Origin: Salipaludibacillus sp. CUR1
GTDB lineage: Bacteria; Bacillota; Bacilli; Bacillales; Salisediminibacteriaceae
DNA: 34,668 bases
Assembly: GCF_021028955.1 (NCBI RefSeq)
Contig: NZ_JAIWPE010000011.1
Span: 1-34,668 of the forward strand
Reading direction: 5' to 3'
In this document: piece after piece, positions 16,491 to 23,258 of the stretch
Layout: the number at the start of each line of letters is the position of its first letter
Position numbering within the stretch: position 1 is the stretch's first letter
Notes under the pieces: generated by a model
What the model was told of the DNA's origin: nothing
Seen by the model: only the letters and a program-made list of their open reading frames with translations
Databases searched by the model: none
Translations under genes and position numbers: made by a program

Positions 16491-16820
16491 AATTAAGGAA
16501 ATTTCTTTTAAATGTACTAAGTTTAAACATAAAAGTGGAAAAAATCTGAATATCTCCCTTTACCCGTCAAGAGTTGTACAGTAAAATAGGATATTGAGGT
16601 TTTATACTGGATGAATGTGTTAATAGTTAAATAGACTTACTTTTAATTTAAGACTTTGTTATAGAAGATAACGTTTTCCACCTGCTCCTCTAGTTTGACG
16701 GGACCGCAAGCCTTCATAAAGCTATGCCTTGCGAGGTCTCGCTTAAAGTCGATGGTTCTCAGCATGTCGCCCTCTTTCCTGAAAGTTAACAGCCATAATA
16801 TAAAAAAAGGAGTGTCGCTC
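16491..16820 (+). other. Leader region of LCP gene 2 with a stem-loop
   Basis: This gap of about 330 bases lies between divergent galU and LCP gene 2. On the plus strand TATACT occurs at 16603-16608, but the nearest TTGTAC (16574-16579) is 23 bases away, so the promoter is uncertain. About 80 bases before the LCP start, GACC-GCAAG (near 16703-16711) pairs with CTTGC-GA-GGTC (near 16730-16740). This gives a 9-bp stem with a 2-base bulge, and GC content clearly above the surrounding AT-rich sequence. Its function is unknown. Confidence 0.4.
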
Positions 16821-17885
16821 ATGGCACTGTCACGTGTAGATTCAAAACAGAAAAAATCAAAAAAGCCCCGTTCCTTTCTTAAAATTGCCCTCTTTACGTT
16901 TCTCGGCGTCTTAATTGTCGCTGGTAGTGTTGTCGGTTACATGATTAACCAGATAATGGGTGTGACGTCAAGCGCCCAGCAGGATCTGGAAAGAGGCGAC
17001 CGTTCGGAATACAGGGAAGAAGTCGTCAATCCGGACATCGACCCGGTATCCGTTCTGTTTTTAGGGCTTGATACGCGAGACGGTGATTTAAGCGGCAGGA
17101 CAGACGCCATGGTTCTTGTCACGTTTAATCCAGATGAAGGTACGGTAAAAATGCTGAATATTCCTCGTGATACGCGGGTTGATATTGCAGGAAGATACGA
17201 GCAGGATAAAATTAACCACGCCCATGCTTTTGGGGGGATGGATATGACACTGGATACAGTCGAGCAGTTTCTCGATATCCCCGTCGACTATTTTGTATCG
17301 TTAAACTTCGACGCGTTTATGGAAATTGTAGATGAACTGAACGGTATTAAAATTGATTCACCAATGACATTTACCGAAACAGATAACGCCACCTACGGAA
17401 CCATTACCATTCAGGAAGGCGAGCAAATCGTTAACGGAGAAAAAGCATTGGCCTATGTCCGTATGAGGAAACACGATCCGCAAGGCGATATCGGACGCGG
17501 CGAACGCCAGAAAGAAGTCATTGCCTCAATCATCAACGAAATGGCAACCTTCAGCTCCATTACAAATTTTAATTCACTGATGGACACAGTGGAGAGAAAC
17601 CTGAACACAAATGCCACTTTCAACAATATCGTTTCAATGCATTCTTACGCGAGCGAACTCGATAACATTGAATCGTTAAGTTATGACGGAACAGCTATAA
17701 CTGACAACGGCATCTACTATTATCAGCCTGATGAACAGTCGGTAGCTGAAACGTCCAAGCGACTCCAACAACATCTCGAAATCATTGAAGAAACAGAAAG
17801 CGACTACGCCTCAGCACCTGATTCCGAAGACAAAGAAGATGAGGAACAGGAAGAGGAAGAGGAGCAGTCAGAACCTGTTCATTAA
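16821..17885 (+). CDS. LytR-CpsA-Psr family ligase 2
   Basis: This protein of 354 residues has one transmembrane anchor (about 21-43). The frame is open further upstream, but AAAGGAGTG 6-8 bases before ATG 16821 fixes the start at MALSRVDSKQ. The LCP domain shows LFLGLDTRDGDLSGRTDAM, NIPRDTRVDI, DKINHAHAFGGMDM, NFDAFMEIVDELNG and GEKALAYVRMRKHDPQGDIGRGERQ. It is a close paralogue of LCP 1, with the same anchor layout and near-identical motifs, but ends in an extremely acidic tail (DKEDEEQEEEEEQSE). The likely reaction is transfer of an undecaprenyl-linked anionic polymer to peptidoglycan. The gene is divergent from galU and followed by its own terminator. Confidence 0.92.
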   Translation: MALSRVDSKQKKSKKPRSFLKIALFTFLGVLIVAGSVVGYMINQIMGVTSSAQQDLERGDRSEYREEVVNPDIDPVSVLFLGLDTRDGDLSGRTDAMVLVTFNPDEGTVKMLNIPRDTRVDIAGRYEQDKINHAHAFGGMDMTLDTVEQFLDIPVDYFVSLNFDAFMEIVDELNGIKIDSPMTFTETDNATYGTITIQEGEQIVNGEKALAYVRMRKHDPQGDIGRGERQKEVIASIINEMATFSSITNFNSLMDTVERNLNTNATFNNIVSMHSYASELDNIESLSYDGTAITDNGIYYYQPDEQSVAETSKRLQQHLEIIEETESDYASAPDSEDKEDEEQEEEEEQSEPVH

Positions 17886-17895
17886 TAAGATAGAA

Positions 17896-17932
17896 GCTGT
17901 CATTATCCCCTGGGGTAATGGCAGTTTTTTTT
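17896..17932 (+). terminator. Intrinsic terminator of LCP gene 2
   Basis: CTGTCATTATCCCC (17897-17910) pairs with GGGGTAATGGCAG (17912-17924) with minor mismatches. Eight T follow (17925-17932). Confidence 0.9.
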
Positions 17933-17979
17933 GTTGTGGGTTGGGGCACCGGGGGCTCTTCTTAAATCGAGAGGGCCGA

Positions 17980-18042
17980 GTGCATCAAAAATCCGAGCGA
18001 GTGCCTCAAATAATGTGCGGAGTGCATCAAATACTCCGTGAA
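17980..18042 (+). repeat. 21-bp tandem repeat array C, left part (3 units)
   Basis: Three in-register 21-bp units (17980-18000, 18001-18021, 18022-18042) have the same GTGCMTCAAAWA start as arrays A and B. The array begins 47 bases after the LCP 2 terminator; array B begins 47 bases after the HTH-gene terminator. The IS element follows immediately, and a further unit is found on its far side. Confidence 0.88.
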
Positions 18043-18123
18043 CTTGAAGGTAGTATAAAAAGTGGACACGTCACATTGGCGCATGTTTCAATCAAAGACA
18101 AAGGATAAAAGGACGTGGACACT

Positions 18124-18432
18124 ATGGGTAAAGAAGGAAAAAATCATGACCCTCAGTTTAGGGAGTATGTAGCTAAGCGGATTGTTTTAGATGGTCACAG
18201 ACTGGTGGATGTCTCCAGGGATCTCGGCATTCCTTATTCCACTCTTCAGAAGTGGGTTAAAAGATATCGTGATGACCAGAAGAAAGAAGAAAAAGAAGCT
18301 CAAAACAGGCTTCTAACAGCTTCAGAGTATAAGGAGCTTTATGAAAAAGAAAGACAGGAGAAACTGGAGCTTCAGGAGGAAAATGAGATTATAAAAAAGG
18401 CCATGCACATCTTCACGCAGGAAAAACAGTAA
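18124..18432 (+). CDS. IS3-family transposase OrfA (HTH)
   Basis: This is a 102-residue DNA-binding half of the transposase. A GTG at 18115 is also in frame, but ATG 18124 fits the AAAGG site better. The N-terminal helix-turn-helix (VDVSRDLGIPYSTLQKWVKRY) is followed by a long charged helix with a leucine-zipper pattern (YKELYEKERQEKLELQEENE), as in OrfA of the IS3 family. Close to its end lies the heptamer A-AAA-AAG at 18393-18399 in the phase required for -1 frameshifting into orfB. Confidence 0.88.
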   Translation: MGKEGKNHDPQFREYVAKRIVLDGHRLVDVSRDLGIPYSTLQKWVKRYRDDQKKEEKEAQNRLLTASEYKELYEKERQEKLELQEENEIIKKAMHIFTQEKQ

Positions 18433-19340
18433 GGTTTGCGTTCATTCAGGAACACCGCGACCGGCACCCGTTTGAGAAGATGTGCAGCGTACTGGGTGTC
18501 TCACGATCAGGCTACTACGCGTACATAAAGCGCCTGGGCAGAGAAGAAACGGAAAGAGAGGCATTTAACCGTAAGTTGGATGAGTTGATCATTCATTATT
18601 ACCATAAGAATCACGGGTTTTACGGAAGCCCGAGAATCTGGCGGATAATACGCGGAACAGAAGGGTTTAATGTATCTGAAAGGAAGGTCACTCAGCGTAT
18701 GGCCGAGTTGGAACTATATGCCGTGCCTCCGAAGAAATTTGTGACAACGACAGATTCAGATCATGCCTCCCGGATATATGAAAATCACCTGGATCGTGAG
18801 TTTTATCCAGACGCTCCGAATAAAGTATGGGCGACGGATATTACCTACATTCACACAGGTGAAGGTTTTGTGTATTTAAATCCGGTTATGGACCTGTTTT
18901 CCCGTCGCGTTATCAGCTATCGCATAGCCGACACGATGGCAGCCACTTTATCGTTCAATGCCTTAGAGGAGGCTCTCATCCGCCGTAGCCCTGAGAAGGG
19001 GTTTATCCATCATTAAGACCGGGGTGTCCAATACACCTCAAATGCCTATATAGAAGCTCTCAACAAGTCAGGGGCTGTCATCAGTATGAGCCGGAAAGGA
19101 AATCCGTACGATAATGCCTGTGTGGAGAGCTTTTTCGCTTCTCTCAAGAAAGAGTATATATACAAATGTGTCTTTGCCACAAAGGCAGAAGCCTACGCAG
19201 CTATCGCCTTTTACATCCGCTTTTATAACCAGAATCGGATGCACTCTTCTCTTGATTACGCCAGTCCTATAGAGGTAGAACTGGCGTATAAAAAGGCGCA
19301 ACAGGATGACGCCAAAAAAGTGGCAAAGGCCCTCGCTTAA
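18393..19340 (+). pseudogene. IS3-family transposase OrfB, interrupted by a nonsense codon
   Basis: The -1 frame relative to orfA is open from the slippery heptamer at 18393. It shows RFAFIQEHRDRHPFEKMCSV, then LGVSRSGYYAY, and the DDE integrase core begins at NKVWATDITYIHT (first catalytic Asp). The frame then meets TAA at 19014-19016, within what should read FIHHSDRGVQYTS. Serine TCA is normal here, so a single C-to-A change explains the stop. The same frame continues with the second Asp (DRGVQY) and the catalytic Glu in NACVESFFASLKKEYIYK, and ends at 19340. The stop separates the first catalytic Asp from the other two, so full-length transposase cannot be made without readthrough. The remainder of the frame is intact, suggesting recent inactivation. 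Confidence 0.9.
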
Positions 19341-19458
19341 ATTTAAAATCAAACTTGGATTATTAACGGAAATGAAGCTATTTTTAGAGATCCGGATAAG
19401 GAATCTCTAATTAAAAAGTGTGCCAAAACGCGGAGTAAATTTGTCCACTTTATTGACA

Positions 19459-19489
19459 GAAGACCAAACTGCATCAAATAACGTGCGGA
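19459..19489 (+). repeat. 21-bp repeat array C, right part beyond the IS
   Basis: After the IS, a 10-base remnant ending ACCAAA (19459-19468) is followed by one full unit, CTGCATCAAATA plus ACGTGCGGA (19469-19489). The remnant matches the end of unit 10 in array B. The following 81 bases (19490-19570) hold no recognised feature. Confidence 0.8.
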
Positions 19490-19570
19490 CCTTAACCGAA
19501 AAGAGCTAATTAGTTATTTCCGAAGTAAAGAAACCTCCTTCATCCTAGTGTAAGCAGCTCCAAATGGGGG

Positions 19571-19696
19571 GAGTTACAATCCTCAGGCGATGTGCCACAA
19601 TCCTGGCCCAAACTGTAACAATCCTCAGCCAATGTGCACCAATCCCCACCAAAAGTGCAACAATCCAGAACCAAACTGCACCAATCCCCGCCCCAC
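19571..19696 (+). repeat. 21-bp tandem repeat array D, 6 units of a second type
   Basis: Six units of exactly 21 bp fill 126 bases without indels. The unit starts GTGCAACAATCC (variants CTGTAAC, GTGCACC, GTGCCAC) and ends with a C/A-rich half, usually CCAAA. The period and the GTGCA start are shared with arrays A to C, but the rest of the consensus differs. It lies between array C/IS and the terminator of LCP gene 3. Confidence 0.88.
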
Positions 19697-19708
19697 TGCC
19701 CAACCCAC

Positions 19709-19750
19709 AAAAAAAGGCAGGAAGCCCGCAACCGCACGCTTCCAGCCTTT
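19709..19750 (-). terminator. Intrinsic terminator of LCP gene 3
   Basis: Read on the minus strand, AAAGGCTGGAAGC (19750-19738) pairs with GCTTCCTGCCTTT (19725-19713) with one mismatch. The T-run extends to 19709. Array D starts 13 bases beyond it. Confidence 0.85.
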
Positions 19751-19761
19751 ATCATTCTCAA

Positions 19762-20718
19762 TTAATCTTCATCCGCATCACTCTCGTCACCATTCACCGC
19801 AACAGACCCGTCTTCAAGTCCGAGGTGCGCTCTAAGTTCACTGCTGATGCGCTCGCGCTCGTTATCAGGAACCTGCAAGTACCAGATGCCGTCGATGCGC
19901 TCGCCGGAACCTTCAATTTCCATTGTCTCCTGGTTGTGGCGGGCGCCACGGTAGTTCTGCTGAAGCTTGATCATTTTATCAAACGTTAAGTTTGTAATCA
20001 TGTTATTTCCTAAAGCGTCCAGAATCGATTCCGCCCGTGTAACGGAACTTAACTGGGCGCCTTCTTTAATCATACCGTTGACGATCTGGCGCTGGCGGTC
20101 GTTCCGTCCAAGGTCGCCGCGTGAATCTTCCTGTCTCATCCGAGCGTAAGCAAGTGCCCTATCACCGTCAAGGAACAGTTCACCTTCATCAAACTCATAA
20201 CCGCTCTGCTCGAATGAAAAATCATTATATACTGTTACTCCGCCGACTGAATCGACCATTTCCTTAAAACCATCCATATTGACAGTTAAAAAGTAATCAA
20301 TCGGAATATCGAGGTAATTTTCAACCGTGGCAATTGCCATATCGGCGCCGCCGAAAGCATAAGCGTGGTTGACTTTATCCTGTGTACCCCGTCCGGCAAT
20401 TTCCATTCTTGTGTCTCGCGGAATGCTCACCATCCGCATGGATTCGTCATCCGGATTGACTGTTACCACCATAATCGTATCTGTCCGTCCGGACACGGAA
20501 TCTTCCGCGTCTACTCCTAAGAGGAGGAATGACAGCGGCTCCCGGTCATCCATATTAACTTCCATATCGCGTTTATCCGTTTTATCTCTGTCAAGAGCCG
20601 TATGCATCTGTGAATCGATCGTCGACTGAACAGACTGATACAAATAAAAAGCATAGCCACCCACTGCCAACAGAAACACCAGCATAATAGACCCTAAAAT
20701 TATAAGTGCTTTTTTCAT
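19762..20718 (-). CDS. LytR-CpsA-Psr family ligase 3
   Basis: This 318-residue protein has a short cytoplasmic start, one transmembrane anchor (about 5-27) and an extracellular LCP domain. Motifs are LLLGVDAEDSVSGRTDTIM, SIPRDTRMEIAG, DKVNHAYAFGGADM, GDRALAYARMRQEDSRGDLGRNDRQ and a short acidic tail. It is more distant from LCP 1 and 2 than they are from each other. The Shine-Dalgarno AAGGGG is 8 bases from ATG 20718. It is divergent from the chain-length regulator of the eps locus, like the LCP genes found beside capsule loci in other Firmicutes. It may therefore link the EPS or a teichoic polymer to peptidoglycan; the substrate is unproven. Confidence 0.92.
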   Translation of the reverse strand: MKKALIILGSIMLVFLLAVGGYAFYLYQSVQSTIDSQMHTALDRDKTDKRDMEVNMDDREPLSFLLLGVDAEDSVSGRTDTIMVVTVNPDDESMRMVSIPRDTRMEIAGRGTQDKVNHAYAFGGADMAIATVENYLDIPIDYFLTVNMDGFKEMVDSVGGVTVYNDFSFEQSGYEFDEGELFLDGDRALAYARMRQEDSRGDLGRNDRQRQIVNGMIKEGAQLSSVTRAESILDALGNNMITNLTFDKMIKLQQNYRGARHNQETMEIEGSGERIDGIWYLQVPDNERERISSELRAHLGLEDGSVAVNGDESDADED

Positions 20719-20758
20719 CTCGTTTCCCCTTTTATATCAAACTAGTATTTATAAAAAT

Positions 20759-20787
20759 AGTATAATCCCATGCCACCCTCATAGCAA
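20759..20787 (-). promoter_or_regulatory. Sigma-A promoter of LCP gene 3
   Basis: On the minus strand TTGCTA (20787-20782), a 17-base spacer and TATACT (20764-20759) lie 41 bases before the LCP 3 ATG. Confidence 0.65.
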
Positions 20788-20827
20788 TCACATTCTGAAA
20801 AAATTGATAAAATTTGCCACAAAACGA

Positions 20828-20856
20828 TTTACTTTATGTCAATTTTCCTATAGCAT
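20828..20856 (+). promoter_or_regulatory. Possible promoter of the eps regulatory genes
   Basis: TTTACT (20828-20833), a 17-base spacer and TAGCAT (20851-20856) lie about 60 bases upstream of the YveK-like gene. Both boxes match consensus at only four of six bases, so this is tentative. Confidence 0.3.
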
Positions 20857-20914
20857 ATATAAGAGTTCAGTACGGGTTTTTTTGGACGATTTTACATATT
20901 TTCAGGAGGGTACC

Positions 20915-21661
20915 ATGGAAGAAACGATTAGTTTAAAGGAAATTTTCGACACATTAAAAAAACGGCTCCGCTTAATTCTTGTGATCACAGCAGCGGCTGT
21001 AGCCTTAAGCGCCATTATTTCATATTTTTTGCTTACACCATCGTATGACGCATCCACTCAACTGCTGGTTAACCAGTCAGCGGAAGAAGGCCAGCAATAT
21101 ACGTCAAGTGAACTGAGGACGAACCTTGATTTAATCAACACATACAATGTTATTATTACTTCTCCTAGAATTATAGAACCAACACTTGAAGAATTGAATC
21201 TGGAACGCTCAAAAGGAGCCCTTCGCGATCAAATCAGTGTCAGTGCAGAAGGAGACTCTCAGGTCGTATCGATTACGGTAGAAGATGACAATCCGGCGAT
21301 GGCGGTCGAAATTGCTAACACACTCGCTCTCGTTTTTCAGAGAGATATTGTTGACATTATGAATGTAGATAACGTGTCGATCCTGTCAACCGCGGAATTA
21401 GCAGATGACCCAAGTCCGGTAAGCCCTAACCCGACACTGAATATGGCGATCGCCTTTATAGTTGGACTAATGGCAGCCGTTGGACTTGCATTCCTGCTTG
21501 AATTCCTGGATAACACGATAAAAACAGAAGACGACGTGGAAGAAAAACTCGGCATTCCAGTACTCGCTTCGATCTCTACCATTAATACCGACAAAGTGTC
21601 TGTGGAAGATTTAACATCTGTCAGAAAAACCCGAGAAGGGCGTGAAACATATGGCGCGTAA
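20915..21661 (+). CDS. Wzz/YveK-type chain-length regulator and kinase modulator
   Basis: The frame is open upstream to 20804, but AGGAGGG just before ATG 20915 fixes the start at MEETISLKEIFDTLKKR. The 248-residue product has two transmembrane segments (about 20-41 and 174-194) flanking an extracellular helical domain. A Pro-rich motif (PSPVSPNPTLN) stands before the second segment, as in Wzz and CapA/YveK proteins. The C-terminal cytoplasmic tail activates the partner tyrosine kinase in this family. The kinase gene overlaps it by 11 bases. It corresponds in position and family to EpsA of the B. subtilis eps operon. It likely controls polymer length and export together with the kinase. Confidence 0.92.
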   Translation: MEETISLKEIFDTLKKRLRLILVITAAAVALSAIISYFLLTPSYDASTQLLVNQSAEEGQQYTSSELRTNLDLINTYNVIITSPRIIEPTLEELNLERSKGALRDQISVSAEGDSQVVSITVEDDNPAMAVEIANTLALVFQRDIVDIMNVDNVSILSTAELADDPSPVSPNPTLNMAIAFIVGLMAAVGLAFLLEFLDNTIKTEDDVEEKLGIPVLASISTINTDKVSVEDLTSVRKTREGRETYGA

Positions 21662-22352
21662 GAAACAAAATAAAGAGTTATCAGATAAACAGCGGGCACT
21701 TATAGCCGAATTTGATAAGAAATCGCCAATTTCAGAGCAATTCCGGACTCTCAGAACGAACATCCAGTTCGCAAGCATTGACCGCCAGATTAAAACCATT
21801 ATGGTTACTTCGTCCTCGCCGGCAGAAGGGAAGTCCACGACAATTGCCAACTTAGGTGTGGTTCTAGCTCAGCAGCATAACCGTGTGCTGTTTGTTGACT
21901 CGGACATGAGGAAGCCTACCGTTCACTTCACTTTTCAGGTGCCGAACCATACAGGCCTGACGACAGTCCTGACCCAACAGACAAAATTAGAGAATACTAT
22001 TCTTGAGTCATCGATTCCAAGGCTCGATATTCTCCCGTCCGGGCCGGTGCCCCCGAACCCTAGTGAACTGCTTGGTTCACGGGCTATGCAAGCTTTCGTA
22101 ACAGACGTTGCCCAAAAATATGACTATGTACTTTTTGATGCGCCGCCGGTTAATGCGGTGACGGATCCGCAGCTGCTTTCAAGGCTTGTGGATGGGACAA
22201 TCCTGGTCCTTCGAAGCGGACAGACGGAAGAAGAAGATGCCAAAAAGGCTGTCGACCAGCTGAAGAAAGTCAATGCTCATATTATCGGTGCTGTCTTAAA
22301 CGACCGTGAACTTGAGAACTCACAATACTATTACTACTACGGAGAGGGTTAA
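21651..22352 (+). CDS. Bacterial tyrosine kinase (YwqD/EpsB/CapB type)
   Basis: This cytoplasmic BY-kinase has 233 residues. GTG 21642 is possible, but ATG 21651, 9-10 bases after AGAAGGG, is better placed. Motifs are: Walker A SSSPAEGKST (about 54-63), Walker A' VLFVDSDMRKP (about 79-89), Walker B YVLFDAPPV (about 160-168), and a C-terminal Tyr cluster (five Tyr in a row, about 225-229), the autophosphorylation site. The start of the gene overlaps the end of the YveK-like gene, indicating translational coupling and a working membrane adaptor-kinase pair. It regulates polysaccharide synthesis and probably phosphorylates other enzymes in the pathway. The stop codon lies within the following terminator hairpin. 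Confidence 0.94.
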   Translation: MARKKQNKELSDKQRALIAEFDKKSPISEQFRTLRTNIQFASIDRQIKTIMVTSSSPAEGKSTTIANLGVVLAQQHNRVLFVDSDMRKPTVHFTFQVPNHTGLTTVLTQQTKLENTILESSIPRLDILPSGPVPPNPSELLGSRAMQAFVTDVAQKYDYVLFDAPPVNAVTDPQLLSRLVDGTILVLRSGQTEEEDAKKAVDQLKKVNAHIIGAVLNDRELENSQYYYYYGEG

Positions 22353-22367
22353 TTCACCCTCTTTTTT
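22344..22367 (+). terminator. Terminator-like hairpin overlapping the kinase stop codon
   Basis: GAGGGT (22344-22349) and ACCCTC (22356-22361) form a 6-bp stem with a 6-base loop, followed by six T (22362-22367). The TAA stop (22350-22352) is in the loop. It could attenuate transcription of the phosphatase gene, which starts 19 bases later. Confidence 0.6.
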
Positions 22368-22385
22368 CTTGAAAGGGTGTCATAA

Positions 22386-23150
22386 ATGATTGACCTTCAC
22401 TGCCACATTCTTCCCGGCTTGGATGACGGGGCACAAACAGAAGAGGATTTACTCGCTATGGCGCATGCCGCCATGGAAGATGGGATCACCACTATTGTAG
22501 CCACTCCCCACCATATGAACGGAAGCTATGAAAATACGAAAGGCATGATTGAAAAAGCAACTGAAACAGCGAACCGCCTCCTTAAACAAAAAGGCTTAGA
22601 TCTGTCTATTCTGCCCGGTCAGGAATGCCGTCTTTACGGGGAACTTATTGAGGATATTGATAAGGGAGAGATATTGTCCCTCAACCATTCGACGTATGTC
22701 TTTGTGGAATTTCCGTCAGCCCAGCTGCCGAGGTTCAGCAGGAAACTGTTATATGATCTTCAGCTGGCAGGGAAAGTGCCGGTCATTGTCCACCCGGAAC
22801 GGAACCAGGTGTTTATGAAGAAACCTGATATGCTCCATGACTTTGTTAAAAACGGGGCTTTAACCCAGGTAACTGCAGCGAGCGTGGCTGGGAAATTCGG
22901 GAAAAAAATCGCCTCACTTTCTTTAGATCTTGTAGAAGCCAATCTGACTCACTTCATTGCCAGTGATGCTCACAACACGACAAATCGGACGTTTCATATG
23001 ACGGACGCCTACAACGTCATTGAAAAAGAATTTGGCAATGATCTTGTCTATTTATTTAAAGAAAATGCCCATCTTTTGATTGAAAATCAACATGTGATGA
23101 TAGAACCGCCGGAGCGAGTAAAGAAAAAGAAATTCCTCGGACTGTTTTGA
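22386..23150 (+). CDS. PHP-type tyrosine-protein phosphatase (YwqE/CpsB)
   Basis: This metal-dependent phosphatase has 254 residues. The PHP motifs are DLHCHILPGLDDG (H5, H7), VATPHH (about 38-43), GQECRLYGEL, VHPERN (about 134-139) and ASDAHN (about 193-198), all metal ligands. The family dephosphorylates the C-terminal tyrosines of the BY-kinase encoded upstream. The Shine-Dalgarno AAAGGG is 8 bases from ATG. The kinase-phosphatase order matches the CpsB-D and YwqCDE systems. This gene is absent from the B. subtilis eps operon at the same place, so the locus looks like a mix of the two arrangements. The C-terminus is basic (VKKKKFLGLF). Confidence 0.92.
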   Translation: MIDLHCHILPGLDDGAQTEEDLLAMAHAAMEDGITTIVATPHHMNGSYENTKGMIEKATETANRLLKQKGLDLSILPGQECRLYGELIEDIDKGEILSLNHSTYVFVEFPSAQLPRFSRKLLYDLQLAGKVPVIVHPERNQVFMKKPDMLHDFVKNGALTQVTAASVAGKFGKKIASLSLDLVEANLTHFIASDAHNTTNRTFHMTDAYNVIEKEFGNDLVYLFKENAHLLIENQHVMIEPPERVKKKKFLGLF

Positions 23151-23172
23151 ACCAAATCCCATATTGAATGAG

Positions 23173-23258
23173 AGACTAAAGGCTTAATGATCCTTAAGAA
23201 AACTAATTGCAGTTTTAACACTAAGGGAAATAACAGGTATTAGTGAGTCTTTTAGTCT
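23173..23258 (+). other. Candidate multi-branched structured element
   Basis: An 86-base segment 23 bases after the phosphatase stop can fold into a compact four-way junction. The closing stem is AGACTAAA (23173-23180) with TTTAGTCT (23251-23258). The arms are CTTAA (23183-23187) with TTAAG (23194-23198), AAAACT (23199-23204) with AGTTTT (23211-23216), and CACTAA (23219-23224) with TTAGTG (23240-23245). It has no T-arm consensus and is not a tRNA. It may be a structured RNA, or chance in AT-rich DNA. Confidence 0.35.

Larger units (their letters stand above)
18050..19458 (+). mobile_element. IS3-family insertion sequence, degenerate
   Basis: This element of about 1.4 kb carries orfA, an A-AAA-AAG slippery site and orfB, the typical IS3 plan. 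The ends show imperfect inverted repeats: AGTATAAAAAGTGGACA at 18052-18068, and TGTCAATAAAGTGGACA on the minus strand at 19458-19442. GAAG occurs directly outside both ends (18046-18049, 19459-19462) and may be the target duplication. The exact outer bases are uncertain by a few positions because the left end lacks the usual TG. The element sits inside repeat array C. Its transposase is broken by a stop codon, so it is probably immobile unless helped in trans. Confidence 0.85.

Noticed and set aside
16690-16770. Cyclic di-GMP-I riboswitch
   Set aside because: A segment reading CCGCAAGCC recalls part of that motif, but the remaining conserved stems and the tetraloop-receptor are not there.
16695-16820. 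N-terminal extension of LCP 2
   Set aside because: AAAGGAGTG before ATG 16821 and similarity to the start of LCP 1 fix the later start; the upstream frame covers the stem-loop leader.
20804-20914. N-terminal extension of the YveK-like protein
   Set aside because: The strong AGGAGGG directly before ATG 20915 and the family-typical start MEETISLKEIF show that the upstream part is leader sequence.
23173-23258. tRNA gene
   Set aside because: The size and cloverleaf-like shape are suggestive, but there is no GGTTCRA T-arm sequence, no proper anticodon arm and no D-arm consensus.
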